Source: Castor canadensis
Lineage: Eukaryota > Chordata > Mammalia > Rodentia > Castoridae
Direction: 5' to 3'
Assembly: GCF_047511655.1 (NCBI RefSeq)
Contig: NC_133399.1
Span: 5,397,333 to 5,461,332, forward strand
Length of the DNA: 64,000 nucleotides
Shown here piece after piece: positions 1-11,800 of this stretch. Each line of letters begins with the position of its first letter. The stretch's first letter is position 1. A program made the position numbers and the translations under genes. Below the pieces are notes generated by a model. The model worked only from the letters and a program-made list of their open reading frames with translations. It was not told the DNA's origin and ran no database searches.

Positions 1-780
1 TTAATTTCTTTTCTTGTTCCCATTTACCAGGACAGTAAGATTGGGTAAAATTGAACCATCAGTGGTTTGCTGTTGCATCAAGTTGCCAGAGTCAGACTGC
101 AAGTTGTACCCATTGAGAAAGTCTGAGTGTTGGGCACAGAAAGACAGGTTTGGGTTCTGCCAGGGGAAAAAATGGTTTATGTACTTCATAGTTTCTGCAA
201 TTCTGTGGAAATATATTTGACCTCTGTGCCCTCTGACATCTGGGCCTGAGTTCCTAGAGCCCTTGGAATTTGTAGAGTGATAGGAATGTGATTGGGTGTT
301 CATAACAAACTCTTTTTAGACAACACCTGAGTTCATGCTAATGAAATTATACTGCAGGACCCCTTGAGAGCTTCATGAGAGGGACTGGTTACCCTATGAT
401 GAAATCACATGCTTGGGACTGGCATCTGCAGTGGGGACAATGTGGGGGAACTGAGTCCTGACCTTCTGGAATCTATTACCTCTGCGTGGTGTCATAATTG
501 AGTTGTTGGAAACCCAGTTGGTGATACAGAATTGTTGATGGTGAGCAAACACCGTATGTTGTATCTGAAGCAATGTCATAAATGACACAAGTCACAGTCT
601 TAAAATGCCTCCCAGTGAGTGATCCTTGGTAAGAACTGAGAATTGGTGTGAAAAGGAGGAGAACAGTATGTGTGGAGGTTCTAGAATTACATTTTCTGGC
701 TACTTAGGTCCCCTTTACTCACTATCCAGTCACAAGCTGCCCAGACTACCCCTGAACAATGAAAGAGGTCTCCATGCTTA
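1..780. other. No gene recognised
   Basis: Unique-looking sequence with no repeat family or conserved protein that I recognise. A 100-codon open frame on the minus strand (1-303) resembles nothing I know and has no clear splice context, so it is not called as a gene. Confidence 0.4.
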
Positions 781-782
781 GG

Positions 783-885
783 AATGTTTTTTTCCTTTGT
801 TTGTGACAGGGTCTTCACTGTGTTTCAAGACTGACCTGCAACTCAGTCCTCCAGCCTGTCCCAAGGAGCTGGGATTACAGGCTCT
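783..885 (-). repeat. SINE, B1-like left half
   Basis: Reads as the reverse complement of a 7SL/B1-like monomer: gagacagggtctt-type start, then the cctgcaactcagtcctccagcctg core and ggattacagg near the end. No tRNA-like half is attached. It is old and diverged. Confidence 0.6.
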
Positions 886-1650
886 GGGGATTGAATTTTA
901 CCATCTGAGTGTGGCTCCCTGTGATCTGTAAATGAAGCTGGCTACTTCCTGAACTACTTGTTTCCTTGGTAGAATTATTCTGCCTTAACATTCCACTGCA
1001 GTGAAGAAGTAAGAATTTCCTTTCATGACTGTTGTGTAAGAGTTTAATTGTTTTGGTTGGAATCTTGGTGAATGACAAGTCCTGGAGAAGCAAAGAGAAT
1101 TCTTGAAATTGTTTCATGCTAAGGTTAAGTAAGAATGTAAGCAGCCATGGAGTCACCCTCCAGGTCAATATCTAGATTATTGTCACTTCTTTGATCCTTG
1201 GTCTCATCTTCCCAGAATTCTTAATTAATTCTTTTTTTCTTTTCAGAGACTAAAATACTTCTGTATTTTAACTTAAAATTCTTTCAGAATTCTCATATAA
1301 ATATATTGTCACAAGATTTTAAAATTGTCAGATCAGCTTATTAGAGATTCATTGTCCAGAGTGTATTTTGAGGATTGATATAACGCTACACTTGGCACAA
1401 TGGTCCAGCCAGAGTCCTTGTTCACTAATTGGCATAATTGGTAGGGATGTGACAGTTATTAGATATGTTATACGTACTGCCCGTGATATGCCAATCAGTT
1501 AATTAAAGGCTTTGAGGAGTATCTCATCAGAGATCTCCATGTGATAATATATAAAAAAGTTTCCCAGCCTGTGTGGGAACTTTTCACTTTACTATTATTA
1601 AATAGTTGAGCAATTTTGGATGCGAACGTGAATCATGTACTTTCCTTTTT
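886..1650. other. No gene recognised
   Basis: AT-rich sequence without a convincing ORF or repeat. A CCAAT motif (about 1490) and a TATA-like tatataaaaaag (about 1547) lie 55 bp apart, but no transcribed unit is recognisable downstream. Confidence 0.35.
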
Positions 1651-1651
1651 T

Positions 1652-1737
1652 TTTTTTTTGAGACTGTGGTTTCAATTCAGGACTTGTAGAGTGTGGACTC
1701 TGGTAAAGCAGACAATCTACCTCTTGAGCCACACACC
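1652..1737 (-). repeat. SINE, tRNA-like half
   Basis: A T-run (the A-tail in reverse) is followed by sequence ending tacctcttgagccacac. This is the reverse complement of the gtggctcaagtggtaga box-A region of the right-hand SINE monomer. Confidence 0.7.
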
Positions 1738-2734
1738 CTGTTATAACCTTTCATTTTGTATAAGTAAACCGAGTGATGTCTGAGGAAAGGGTCATACACT
1801 GGGCTTGGACTCCAACCCAACGAATGGAGCCTGACAGGGCTGAGGGCTCTTTTATCATCTCACAGAAGAGCCTTGGGTATGTGACAACCTCCATCTGCTG
1901 CGGATGTTTTCCTGGGTCACATCATAGATTTCAAATCAGTTGCCAACACTCAGTTTGATTGTGTCCAATGGACATATGTTGGAAACTGCATCTCTAATGA
2001 ACCCATTCAGAAGAGCAACTTTTAACATGTGATGAGGTTAAGAGGACTTTGCACTAATCAATGAAATAATGGTATTAACATGGGATTAGATGAAGTATCA
2101 CTACAGTATTCCATATGAAGCAATTATGTGTGATAGTCAATACTTTTGTATACAGTACTTAGTGCTTTAGGTGATTTTGCTTAACTAGCCTCATGTGAGT
2201 GATCTGAGCACACTGAAGGTAAGCTTAGCTCACCATTAAGATTGGTGCTTCAGTGTATTCTGTGCATTGTCAACTAAGGTTGTGTATGTGTACATTCATC
2301 TACCATGGGTTTATGGTAATATAACAGCACCAAATGGAAAAGCATTGGTACTAGTGGGAAAACAGCATCCACTGTATTCTAGAAATTAATGAACTGTTCA
2401 AAAGTAAGTCATAAATGGAAAATTGGTAATGGAGGACGGGAATTGGCCTGAGACATGTCACACACCTCCAATGGTAGATATTGCTCCTTAGTAAACAGGA
2501 TGGACAAAGACATCGTGTACATGTGACACCAAAATGTCAAACAATACATTCTGAAAGAGAAAAGGGAGCAGAATTGTCCTCTTCTCAGTAATGCAACTGA
2601 GTGGGACTTCTCAAGAATTAGGTTTCCCTTCTCTGGACTATTACAGCCTTCTAGGAAAGAATGATTATGATTCCCAAAGGTAGATTTGCATTCATGTCTT
2701 CAGTGCATCCATGAAAGGGGGACACCTCACTATA
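1738..2734. other. No gene recognised
   Basis: About 1 kb with no SINE, L1 or coding homology that I can see. It ends where the duplicated segment begins (about 2735). Confidence 0.4.
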
Positions 2735-3159
2735 TTTAATAGTCATTGATCCTCCCAAAACAAATGCCTTTCAGTCAGACATTGAATGAAGATTGCACTT
2801 AATGATGAATCACCAGGTCAGTTCTGGTGTGTGGAAAGATTTATCAGGACAATTTATATTGTATCTTATTTGATCAAAGGTATGGTCCTTGTGGTCTATA
2901 CCAAGAGGCCACTCATATCAGCATGATATATTTTTTCTATGATGACTGAAGAATAAATTATGATCAAAATAAATGTTATTACAGTACAAGGATAAAGAGA
3001 AATTTACATGAGCGAAAAACACTTACTTGGAAGCACATGATATTGAAATACAAAAGAAAAAATTTGGCAAACTTGATTTTATTGATTATGATGGGATAGT
3101 TGCAAATATCTTCTAAGTCAATGAAAAACAGCATTTCCTTTTTATGGTCGTATTTCTTC

Positions 3160-3245
3160 TTTTTTGGTGGTACTGGATTTTGAACTCAGGGCTTCATACT
3201 TGGTAGCTAGGTAATCTACCACTTGAGCCACTCTGCCAGCCAAAA
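3160..3245 (-). repeat. SINE, tRNA-like half
   Basis: Reverse-complement tRNA-like monomer: ttttttggtggtactgg, then gaactcagggcttc (B box) and taccacttgagccac (A box), ending at ctgccagcc. Confidence 0.85.
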
Positions 3246-3462
3246 ATTTCTATGTATAAGTTGGGTGCAACAGCTGAGGAAACCTTCTAAAACATATGAA
3301 AAATGATGTTAGAAGAAAATATACATAAAAAAGTGAAGTAAAAAATACATAAAAATACCATTTGATTTCTAAAACAACATAATTCAAATCCAAAAGGTAA
3401 AAACCTGTCACGTAGTACTAGTAGACAAATTTGAAAAATTAATAAAAGTCCATGCAAAATAC

Positions 3463-3700
3463 CAGTGGCTACTGCTAGTAATCATAATTACTTGGGAGGC
3501 TGAGATCAGTAGGATTGCAGCTGGAGGCAAAAATTAAAAATTAAAATGTAAATGAAATAGTTTATTTTTGCAAACCCATGCCAAAATAAGCAGAGCAAAA
3601 TGCACTGGAGGTGTGATTCATGCTGTAGAACAACTGCTTAGCAAGCAGGAAGACCTGAATTCAAAACCCAGTCCCACCAAAAACATATTTTTGCAAAGGC
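3463..3700 (+). repeat. SINE, dimeric
   Basis: The left half is cut down (taccagtggctactgctagtaat ... gggaggctgagatca). The right half, actggaggtgtgattcatgctgtag, has the B box gaattcaaaacccag and ends in cccaccaaaaac. Confidence 0.8.
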
Positions 3701-3735
3701 ACATTAAACATACATACTTAGAAAGCATATATAAA

Positions 3736-3960
3736 ATGACTGAGTGCCAGTATCTCACTCCTATAATTCTATCTACTTGGGAGACAGAGATGAGGAGGAA
3801 AGGGGATCCATGCCATCCAGGTCAAAAGGAAGAACACATTTCAAAAAACGTGCACAAACCAAACCAAACCAAAACAAAAGGATTGGAGGTTTTGAGTGGT
3901 AAAGCACCTTCCAAGTGAGCATGAAACCCTGAGTTCAAACCCCAGCAAACTCCCCCCAAA
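3736..3960 (+). repeat. SINE, dimeric
   Basis: The left monomer starts at agtgccagtatctcactcctataat. The right monomer, gattggaggttttgagtggtaaagc, ends with gttcaaaccccagc. Its equivalent in duplication copy 2 is the SINE at 8285-8402 / 15569-15765, which was split by an L1. Confidence 0.8.
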
Positions 3961-4424
3961 TTAAAAAATATAAACCAAGAATCCATATGAAGTATGCGAA
4001 ACACATTTCACTCATGCATGGACCTAACATGATTCAAAATGGAAAGAGATTCTCCCTGGGTATCACAGAATATTTTTGTTGCACTAACTGTCAGAGTTTG
4101 TAACCCCACCATGACAACATCCTGCATGATGTTCCTCCTCACCCCCAATTATTTTTGCTCACTCTTTTTTTCGTTTGGGCTTTTTCTCTATGTACATCTG
4201 TAGTTTTTTTCCTCTAAATATGTATTTGCTTGCTATGCTTCGAAGAACTAAGATAAACAAACAACCATCTTATTTAAAAAAAGAGAATTATTTCATTTGA
4301 TTAAATAAGAAACTACTTACTAAACGTAGCCACTACTTTTTAATCTAACCTTAAAGAACTATGTCACTTCAACATTTATTTTCAAGAAGGAAACTGAGAA
4401 AAAGAGAGTATAGAAATCTTTCAG

Positions 4425-4625
4425 AATAAGTATAAGAGCCAGGCTACTTGGAAGGCAGGGTACAGGACCATCATGGGCCAAAGCCAGACTGGACAAATAG
4501 TTCTGGAGACCCTACCTTGAATATACTCAGCACACACAAAAAAGGCTGGAGATCCACTGAAATGTAACAGCATGTTTGCATAGGAAGCACGAGGCTTTGA
4601 GTTCAAATCACAGTACCATGTGAGG
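4425..4625 (+). repeat. SINE, dimeric
   Basis: The left half is degenerate (agagccaggctacttggaaggcag). The right half, ggctggagatccactgaaatg, has a B box at gagttcaaatcacag. Confidence 0.65.
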
Positions 4626-4797
4626 AGGGTAGATTAAAGACTCCTGGGATTGGCTGTGGCTTGAAGTTTTGCCACTTCCCTGAGCACACTGATGGGAAAT
4701 GTTCAGTGACTCTATAGTCACCCACCACCATTCAGACCTTGGCTGGTGAGGAGTGCTGACTGTGGCTCTGGCACTGCCTCACCTGGGTGTCCAGTCT

Positions 4798-4812
4798 AAA
4801 ATCCTCTGGAGA
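4798..4812. repeat. L1 target-site duplication, 5' copy
   Basis: The 15-bp word aaaatcctctggaga occurs here and again, perfectly, at 5569-5583, flanking the L1 fragment. In the paralogous segment near 21840 the sequence runs straight through as an uninterrupted taaaatctctggagag, which is the empty site. Confidence 0.9.
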
Positions 4813-5568
4813 AGAGGCATCTGCACACCCATTATATTGCGGCACTATTCACAATAGCCAAGTTATGGAAACAGCCAAGATGCCCCACTACTGACGAATG
4901 GATCAAGAAAATGTGGTATCTATACACAATGGAATTTTATGCAGCCAAGAAGAAGAACAAAATGTTATCATTTGCTGGTAAATGGATGGAATTGGAGAAC
5001 ATCATTCTGAGTAAGGTTAGCCTGGCCCAAAAGACCAAAAATTGTATGTTCTCCCTCATATGTGGACACACAACAAGGGGATTGGACTTTGAGCACATGA
5101 TAAAAACGGGAGCACACAAGGGAGGGGTGAGGATAGGTAAGACACCTAAAAAATTAGCTAGCATTTGTTGCCCTTAATGCAGAGAAACTAAAGCAGATAT
5201 CTTAAAAGCAACTGAGGCCAATAGGAAAAGGGGAACAGGTACTAGAGAAAAGGTTAGATCAAAAAGAATTAACATAGAAGGTAACACACATGCAAAGGAA
5301 ATCAATGTGAGTCAATGCCCTGTATAGCTATCCTTATCTCAACCAGCAAAAGCTCTTGTTCCTTCCTATTATTGCTTATACTCTCTCTTCAACAAAATTA
5401 GAGATAAGGGCAATGTGGTTTCTGCTGGGTATTGAGGGGGTGGGGAGATGGAGGGGGTGGAGTGGGTGGTAAGGGAGGGGGTGGGGGCAGGGGGGAGAAA
5501 TGACCCAAGCCTTGTATGCACATATGAATAATAAAATAATAAATAATAAAAAATAAATAAATAAAAAT
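4813..5568 (+). mobile_element. L1 3' fragment with TSD
   Basis: A 5'-truncated LINE-1 made of the last part of ORF2 (attcacaatagccaag ... caatggaattttatgc) and the 3' UTR. The UTR has the G-rich polypurine tract typical of this lineage (5435-5495), then gacccaagccttgtatgcac and an A-rich tail. The end of ORF2 is altered: the region just before the usual TAG is deleted (tgtggacacacaacaagg). A perfect 15-bp target-site duplication brackets it, and the empty site exists in duplication copy 2. Confidence 0.93.
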
Positions 5569-5984
5569 AAAATCCTCTGGAGAGGAAACACCCCTACTGT
5601 GGTCAACAGCCCTAAATCTCCTTGTGACAAAGGAGGGTGCAGCCTTCATTCCATTATAACCATTGTAAAAGAAAACTGAGAGTATTATCAACCAATGGCA
5701 GCTTTGACCAAGAACCCCTACATACCTGGCAGATTCTAACTTCAGAAGTCCTACACAGCTGTGAATCATGCACCACAGCCAGGAGGAATTTAACTCATTT
5801 TTTTCTAAGCTTATTATACCTTTTTTAAAAAAAACTATTTTCCATATTTTGTTATGTCAAAAAAAATGTTCTTTTTTCCCTTTTCATCATTTTCCTGATT
5901 TTATTAGTATTCATAGCATTTTTCCCTGTTCAATCTCCTTTCCAAATTTTTATTCCCTATTATTTTCATTGTTCTTTTCTTTTT

Positions 5985-6062
5985 CTTGTTTTTCCTTGCT
6001 GCTGGGGATTGAGCCTAGGGCCTCCCGCCCATTGGGCACCTTCTCTGCCTCATTCTATACTC
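5985..6062 (-). repeat. SINE, tRNA-like half
   Basis: tgctggggattgagcctagggcctcccgcc reads as a reversed tRNA-like monomer. The same element sits at 22365-22440 in duplication copy 2. Confidence 0.6.
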
Positions 6063-6494
6063 CCAGCTCTAGCCACAAGCCAGTGACACTGGAAAACTGA
6101 CAGACATATCTACTTAAAGGGAAGGAGACACATAAGCTCTCAGCTATTTCAGGACACTCACCATGTCAGGAATGCCCAAATAACTGAGGAGCTATCAAGT
6201 CACAGAGGTATTTTCAACAGTGCTGTTAAGCAAATCATGCAATAATTTGTTACCATTATGGAAGTAATGACAAAGTGTAGACCTCACATGGTCTGTGTTC
6301 TATATGAGCCAGTCTGAACTGTTGAGAGACCTACAAGAGAAAGCAGGTCCCTAGGCTGTGATACTGTATGCATGGTGATGAAACTCTCTAACAATAGCAA
6401 AAAGAGCCACAGGGAAATTACACCATTCATCCAAACTGGAATTACACTTAACACTATCAACAAACTGATATAGAAGAGACATTATCCAGAGAAA

Positions 6495-6705
6495 GGCCCT
6501 TCCAGTGGCTCATGTCTGTAATCCAAGCTACTTAGGAGAGTTATGGCTTGAGGGCAGTCCAAACAAATAGTTTGCAACATCCCATCTTCAAAATATCCAG
6601 AAAAAATGCACTGGAGGTGTGGCTCAAGCAGTAGCATGTCTGCCTTGCAAGCATGCACATTCTTGAGTTCAAATCCCAGTCCCACCAGAAAAAAAAAAGG
6701 GAAAG
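6495..6705 (+). repeat. SINE, dimeric
   Basis: Left half ccagtggctcatgtctgtaatcc. Right half actggaggtgtggctcaagcagtagc with B box gagttcaaatcccagtcccacc and an A-tail. Confidence 0.9.
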
Positions 6706-6889
6706 GTGCTGATAATGGAAAGCCTCCACATCAAAATAAAGTGATATGATATAAACAGAGGGTTTTTATACTATTATAAAAACCCATAATATGAAAGAAC
6801 ACAGAATGACACCTTATAAAGTTCTTATCTCTATAATGATGGATTCTAAAGATACAGAAGTGGATGAAATGTCTCATAATGAATTTACA

Positions 6890-7112
6890 AACTGGGCACC
6901 TGTGGCTCATGCCTAAACTGTTAGCTACTCGAGAGGCTGGGATTGAGAACATCTCTTTTGGAGGTCACACCAGATAAACAGTTCTCAAGACCCATTTCAA
7001 AACAACAAAAACAAAATGGACCAGAGGCATTCCTCAAGAAGGAGACCATGTGCTTTCTAAGTGGGAAGCTGAGTTCTAACCCAGTCCCACCACAAAAATC
7101 AACCACCTAACC
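6890..7112 (+). repeat. SINE, dimeric
   Basis: Left half gggcacctgtggctcatgcctaaact. Right half ends gagttctaacccagtcccaccac. Confidence 0.8.
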
Positions 7113-7409
7113 CCCCAAAAATGATCAGAAAGAGGAGAGAGGACTGGAAAGTGAGCCTGTTAGGGTAGAGATAATCAAGACATGATAATGCATATATGGA
7201 AATGTCAGACTGAAACCACTGATTTGAATAAGTAATTACACATGCTAGTATAAAAAAGAGGAAAGGAACATTAAGGGAGGTAAACAACATAACAATGTAG
7301 CAGAAAAAACATCTGCAATACAGGCAGTGTAAAGGGGTAATGTGCACAATAAAATGAATGTGTGGTACAAAAATGACCAAAACAGTTTTAACTCAAAAAA
7401 AACACAATT

Positions 7410-7590
7410 GGAGGTGTGAGTGGCAGACATGGGTATGAGGATGAAGGTCAGTGGTCCTGCCCAGGACAAAAAGCTTCTGAAAAATACATTAAAGCAAAAA
7501 GGGCTGGAGGTGTGGCTCAAAGAGTAGAGCAACTGCCTAGCAAACACTAGGGCCATATTTTAAGTGCACTCACACAAAACAAGAAAAAAA
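7410..7590 (+). repeat. SINE, tRNA-like halves
   Basis: A tRNA-like right monomer (gggctggaggtgtggctcaaagagtagagc, about 7500) is preceded by a diverged fragment of another at 7410. The B box is decayed. Confidence 0.65.
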
Positions 7591-8069
7591 CAAAAACAAA
7601 ACACGAAATATGAAATAAGATGTATGGTCTTGGTTGGCTAATCAGCCAAACAAGGTGATGAACACACCAATTGATCTCCTCTTGAAACAAATAACAATCT
7701 AATAAGACAGTGAAGAATGCAGTTGATTCTGCATTCTTGATGAATCACATAGTCAGTTCTGGTGTGTGAAGAGATTTATTAGGACAATTTATGTCACACA
7801 TTATTTGAGATAAGGTATGGCCTTTGTGTTCAGTGCCAAGCGAGCACTCATACCAGCACGACCTATTATTGGTATGCTGACTGAGGGACAAATGTGATCG
7901 AAATAAATGTTATTGCAAAATGAGGAGGAAGTGAAATTTACATGAGGAAAAGAGAGCATTACCTGAAAGCCATGATGATGACACTCATGTAAAAGGAAAT
8001 ACTTGGAAAACATGCAAGCTTGCTTGTATTCATGATTATGAAAAGAAGCTTCAAATATATTACAAGTAA

Positions 8070-8245
8070 ATGAAGGCTGAGATTGGGAGGATTGGAATTC
8101 AAGGCCAGTCCAGGAAAATACTTCATTATGGAGGTCCCATCTCCAATATAAACAGAGGGAAATGGGCTGTGGTATAGTTCAGGCAATAGAGCTCCTGCTT
8201 TGGAAGTGTGAAGCCATGAGTGCAAACATCAGTCCTACCAAAAAA
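8070..8245 (+). repeat. SINE, dimeric
   Basis: Left half aggctgagattgggaggattgg. Right half gggctgtggtatagttcaggcaatagagc, ending tgcaaacatcagtcctacc. Confidence 0.75.
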
Positions 8246-8284
8246 ATCATTTTCAGAGACCATTAAACAAACTCACTGAAAAAA

Positions 8285-8402
8285 ATACATTAAAAACAAT
8301 CTGGGTGCCAGTGGCTCACACTTGTAATTGTATCTACTGAGGAGGCAGAAACCAGGAGGAAGGAGTTTCCAGGCCAGCTCAGGAAAAAAGCAAGGTCCTA
8401 TC
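8285..8402 (+). repeat. SINE, 5' part, split by L1
   Basis: tgggtgccagtggctcacacttgtaat ... aggtcctatc. The element continues at 15569 with tctcaagtatacccaacacac, so a single SINE was broken by the L1 insertion. Confidence 0.9.
8393..8402. repeat. L1 target-site duplication, 3' side
   Basis: aggtcctatc here is repeated at 15569-15578, immediately outside the 5' end of the L1. Confidence 0.85.
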
Positions 8403-8885
8403 ATTTTTTTATTCATATGTGCATACAAGGCTTGGGTCATTTCTCCCCCCTGCCCCCACCCCCTCCCTTACCACCCACTCCTCCCCCTCCCTCTCCCCCT
8501 ACCCCCTCAATACCCAGCAGAAAATATTTTGCCCTTATTTCTAATTTTGTTGTAGAGAGAGTATAAGCAATAATAGGAAGGAACAAGGGTTTTTGCTGGT
8601 TGAGATAAGGATAGCTATACAGGGAGTTGACACGCATTGATTTCCTGTTCGTGTGTGTTACCTTCTAGGTTAATTCTTTTTGATCTAACCTTTTCTCTAG
8701 TTCCTGGTCCCCTATTCCTATTGGCCTCAGTTGCTTTTAAGGTATAAGCTTTAGTTTCTATGCATTAAGGGCAACAAATGCTAGCTAGTTTTTTAGGTGT
8801 CTTACCTATCCTCACCCCTCCCTTGTGTGCTAAAGCTTTTATCATGTGCTCAAAGTCCAATCCCCTTGTTGTGTTTGCCCTTGAT

Positions 8886-11800
8886 CTCATGTCCACATAT
8901 GAGGGAGAACATATGATTTTTGGTCTTTTGGGCCAGGCTAACCTCACTCAGAATAATGTTCTCCAATACCATCCATTTACCAGCGAATGATAACATTTCG
9001 TTCTTCTTCATGGCTGCATAAAATTCCATTATGTATAGCTACCACATCTTCTTAATCCATTCGTCAGTGGTGGGGCATCTTGGCTGTTTCCATAACTTGG
9101 CTATCATGAATAGTGCCGCAATAAACATGGGTGTGCAGGTGCCTCTGGAGTAACCTGTGTCACAGTATTTTGGATATATCCCCAAGAGTGGTATTGCTGG
9201 ATCAAATGGTAGATCAATGTCTAGCTTTTTAAGTAGCCTCCAAATTTTTTTTCACAGTGGTTGTACTAGTTTACATTCTCACCAACAGTGTAAGAGGGCT
9301 CCTTTTACCCCGAATCCTCACCAACACCTGTTGGTGGTGGTGTTGCTAATGATGGCAATTCTAACAGGGGTGAGGTGGAATCTTAGTGTGGTTTTAATTT
9401 GCATTTCCTTTATTGCTAGAGATGGTGAGCATTTTTTCATGTGTTTTTTGGCCATTTGAATTTCTTCTTTTGAGAAAGTTCTGTTTAGTTCACTTGCCTA
9501 TTTCTTTACTGGTCATTAGTTTTGGGAGAATTTAGTTTTTTAAGTTCCCTATATAATCTGGTTATCAGTCTGTTGTCTGATGTTTAGCTGGCAAATATTT
9601 TCTCCCACTGTGTGGGTGGTCTCTTGAGTTTAGAGAACATTTCTTTTGATGAACAGAAGCTTTTTAGTTTTATGAGGTCCCATTTATCTATTCTATCTCT
9701 TAGTTGCTGTGCTGCTGGGGTTCCATTGAGAAAGTTCTTACCTATATCTACTAACTCCAGAGTATTTCCTACTCTTTCCTGTATCAACTTTAGAGTTTGG
9801 GGTCTGATATTAAGATCCTTGATCCATTTTGAGTTAATATTGGTATAGGGTTATATACATGGATCTAGTTTCAGTTTTTGGCAGACTGATAACCAGTTTT
9901 CCCTGCAGTTTTTGTTGAAGAGCTGCTATTTCTCCATTGTGTATTTTTAGCTCCTTTGTCAAAGACAAGTTGGTTATAGTTGTGTGGCTTCATATCTGGG
10001 TCCTCTATTCTGTTCTACTGATCTTCATGTCTGTTTTTGTGCCAGGACCATGGTGTTTTTATTGTTATTGCTTTGTAATATAGTTTGAAGTCAGGTATTG
10101 TGATACCTCCTGCATTGTTCTTTTGACTGAGTATTGCCTTGGCTATTCGTGGCCTCTTGTATTTCCATATAAATTTCAGGGTAGATTTTTCAATCTCTTT
10201 AATGAATGTCATTGGAATTTTGATGGGAATTGCATTAAACATGTAGATTACTTTTGGGAGTATCAACATTTTTACTATGTTGATTCTACCAATCCATGAG
10301 CATGGGAGATCTCTCCACTTTCTATAGTCTTCTTCAATCTCTTTCTTCAGAAGTGTATGGTTTTCCTTGTAGAGGTCTTTCACATCTTTTGTTAGGTTTG
10401 CATTTAGGTATTTGGGTTTTTTTGAGGCTATTGTAAATGGAATTGTTTTCATACATTCTTTTTCAGTTGACTCATTGTTAGTGTATAGAAATGCTAATGA
10501 TTTTTCTATGGTGACTCTATATCCTGCTACCTTGCTGTAGCTATTGATGATGTCTAGGAGCTTCTGAGTTGAGTTTTTTGGGTCTTTAAGGTATAGAATC
10601 ATGTAGTCTGCAAACAGGGATATTTTGACAGTTTCTTTACCTCTTTGTATTCCTTTTATTCCTTCTTCTTGTCTAATTGCTCTGGCTAGGAATTCCAGTA
10701 ATATGTTGAATAGGAGTGGAGATAGTGGGCATCCTTGTCTGGTTCCTGATTTTAGAGGAAATAGTTTCAGTTTTTCTCCGTTAAGTATAATGCTGGCTGT
10801 AGGTTTGTCATATATAGCTTTTATAATGTTGAGGTACTTTCCTTTTATTCCTAGTTTTCTTAGAGCTTTTATTATGAAACGGTGTTGGATCTTATCAAAG
10901 GCTTTTTCTGCATCTATTGAGATGATCAAGTGGTTTTTATCTTTGCTTCTGTTAATGTGGTTTATTACGTTTATTGATTTTCGTATGTTGAACAACCCCT
11001 GCATCCCTGGGATGAAGCCTACTTGATCGTGGTGAATAATCTTTTTGATGTGTTGTTGAATTCGGTTTGCCATTATTTTGTTGAGGATTTTTGCATCAAT
11101 GTTCATTAAGGAGATTGGCCTATAGTTTTCCTTTTTGGAGGTGTCTTTGCCTGGTTTTGGGATAAGTATAATACTGGATTCATAAAATGTGTTTGGCAGT
11201 TTTCCTTCCTTTTCTATTTCATGTAACAGTTTAAGGAGGGTTGGTATCAGTTCTTCTTTAAAGGTCTGATAGAATTCAGCAGAGAATCCATCAGGTCATG
11301 GACTTTTCTTTTTGGGGAGACTCTTGATTGCTGTTTCAATTTCATTTTGTGTTATAGATCTATTCAGGTGATTAATTTCCTCTTGGTTCAGTTTTGGATG
11401 ATCATATGTATCTAGAAATCTGTCCATTTCTTTTAGATTTTCAAATTTATTTGAATATAGGTTCTCAAAGTAGTCTCTGATGATTTCCTGGACTTCCATG
11501 GTGTTTGTTGTAATCTCCCCTTTTGCATTTCTTATTCTACTAATTTGGGTTTTGTCTCTCCTGATTTTAGTCAGGTTTGCCAGGGGTCTATCGATCTTGT
11601 TTATTTTTTCAAAGACCAACTTTTGTTTCATTACTTCTTTGTATGGTTTTTTTGGTTTCTATTCCGTTGATTTCAGCTCTTATTTTTATTATTTCTCTCC
11701 ATTTGCTTTGGGATTTGCTTATTCTTGTTTTTCTAGGAGTTTGAAATGTATCATTAGGTCATTGATTTGGGATCTTTCAGTCTTTTTAATATATGCACTC

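Larger units (their letters stand above)
2735..7650 (+). repeat. Duplicated segment, copy 1
   Basis: Blocks of this segment recur in the same order and orientation further along. 2735-3130 matches 7655-8060 (shared gtcagttctggtgtgtg). 3960-4600 matches about 15750-16260 (shared acacatttca.tcatg.atg). 4640-4800 plus 5584-5790 match 21690-21960. 6080-6500 matches 22480-22925, and 6780-6890 matches 23190-23290 (shared tgacaccttataaagttctta). These blocks include non-SINE sequence, so they reflect duplication of the locus rather than SINE homology alone. The L1 fragment at 4813-5568 is absent from copy 2, so it arrived after the duplication. Confidence 0.7.
7655..8402 (+). repeat. Duplicated segment, copy 2, part 1
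   Basis: Matches 2735-3130 and 3665-3800 of copy 1 in order, then is interrupted by the full-length L1. The copy resumes at 15569 and again at about 21570. Confidence 0.7.

Noticed and set aside
1-303. 100-codon minus-strand open frame
   Set aside because: No recognised homology, splice site or promoter; stops flank it in the same region. Too little to call a gene.
5376-5769. Proline-rich minus-strand open frames
   Set aside because: They read through the antisense of the L1 polypurine tract, which encodes artificial proline runs.
10015-11106. Long 363-codon frame as an independent host gene
   Set aside because: It is the reverse-transcriptase part of L1 ORF2.
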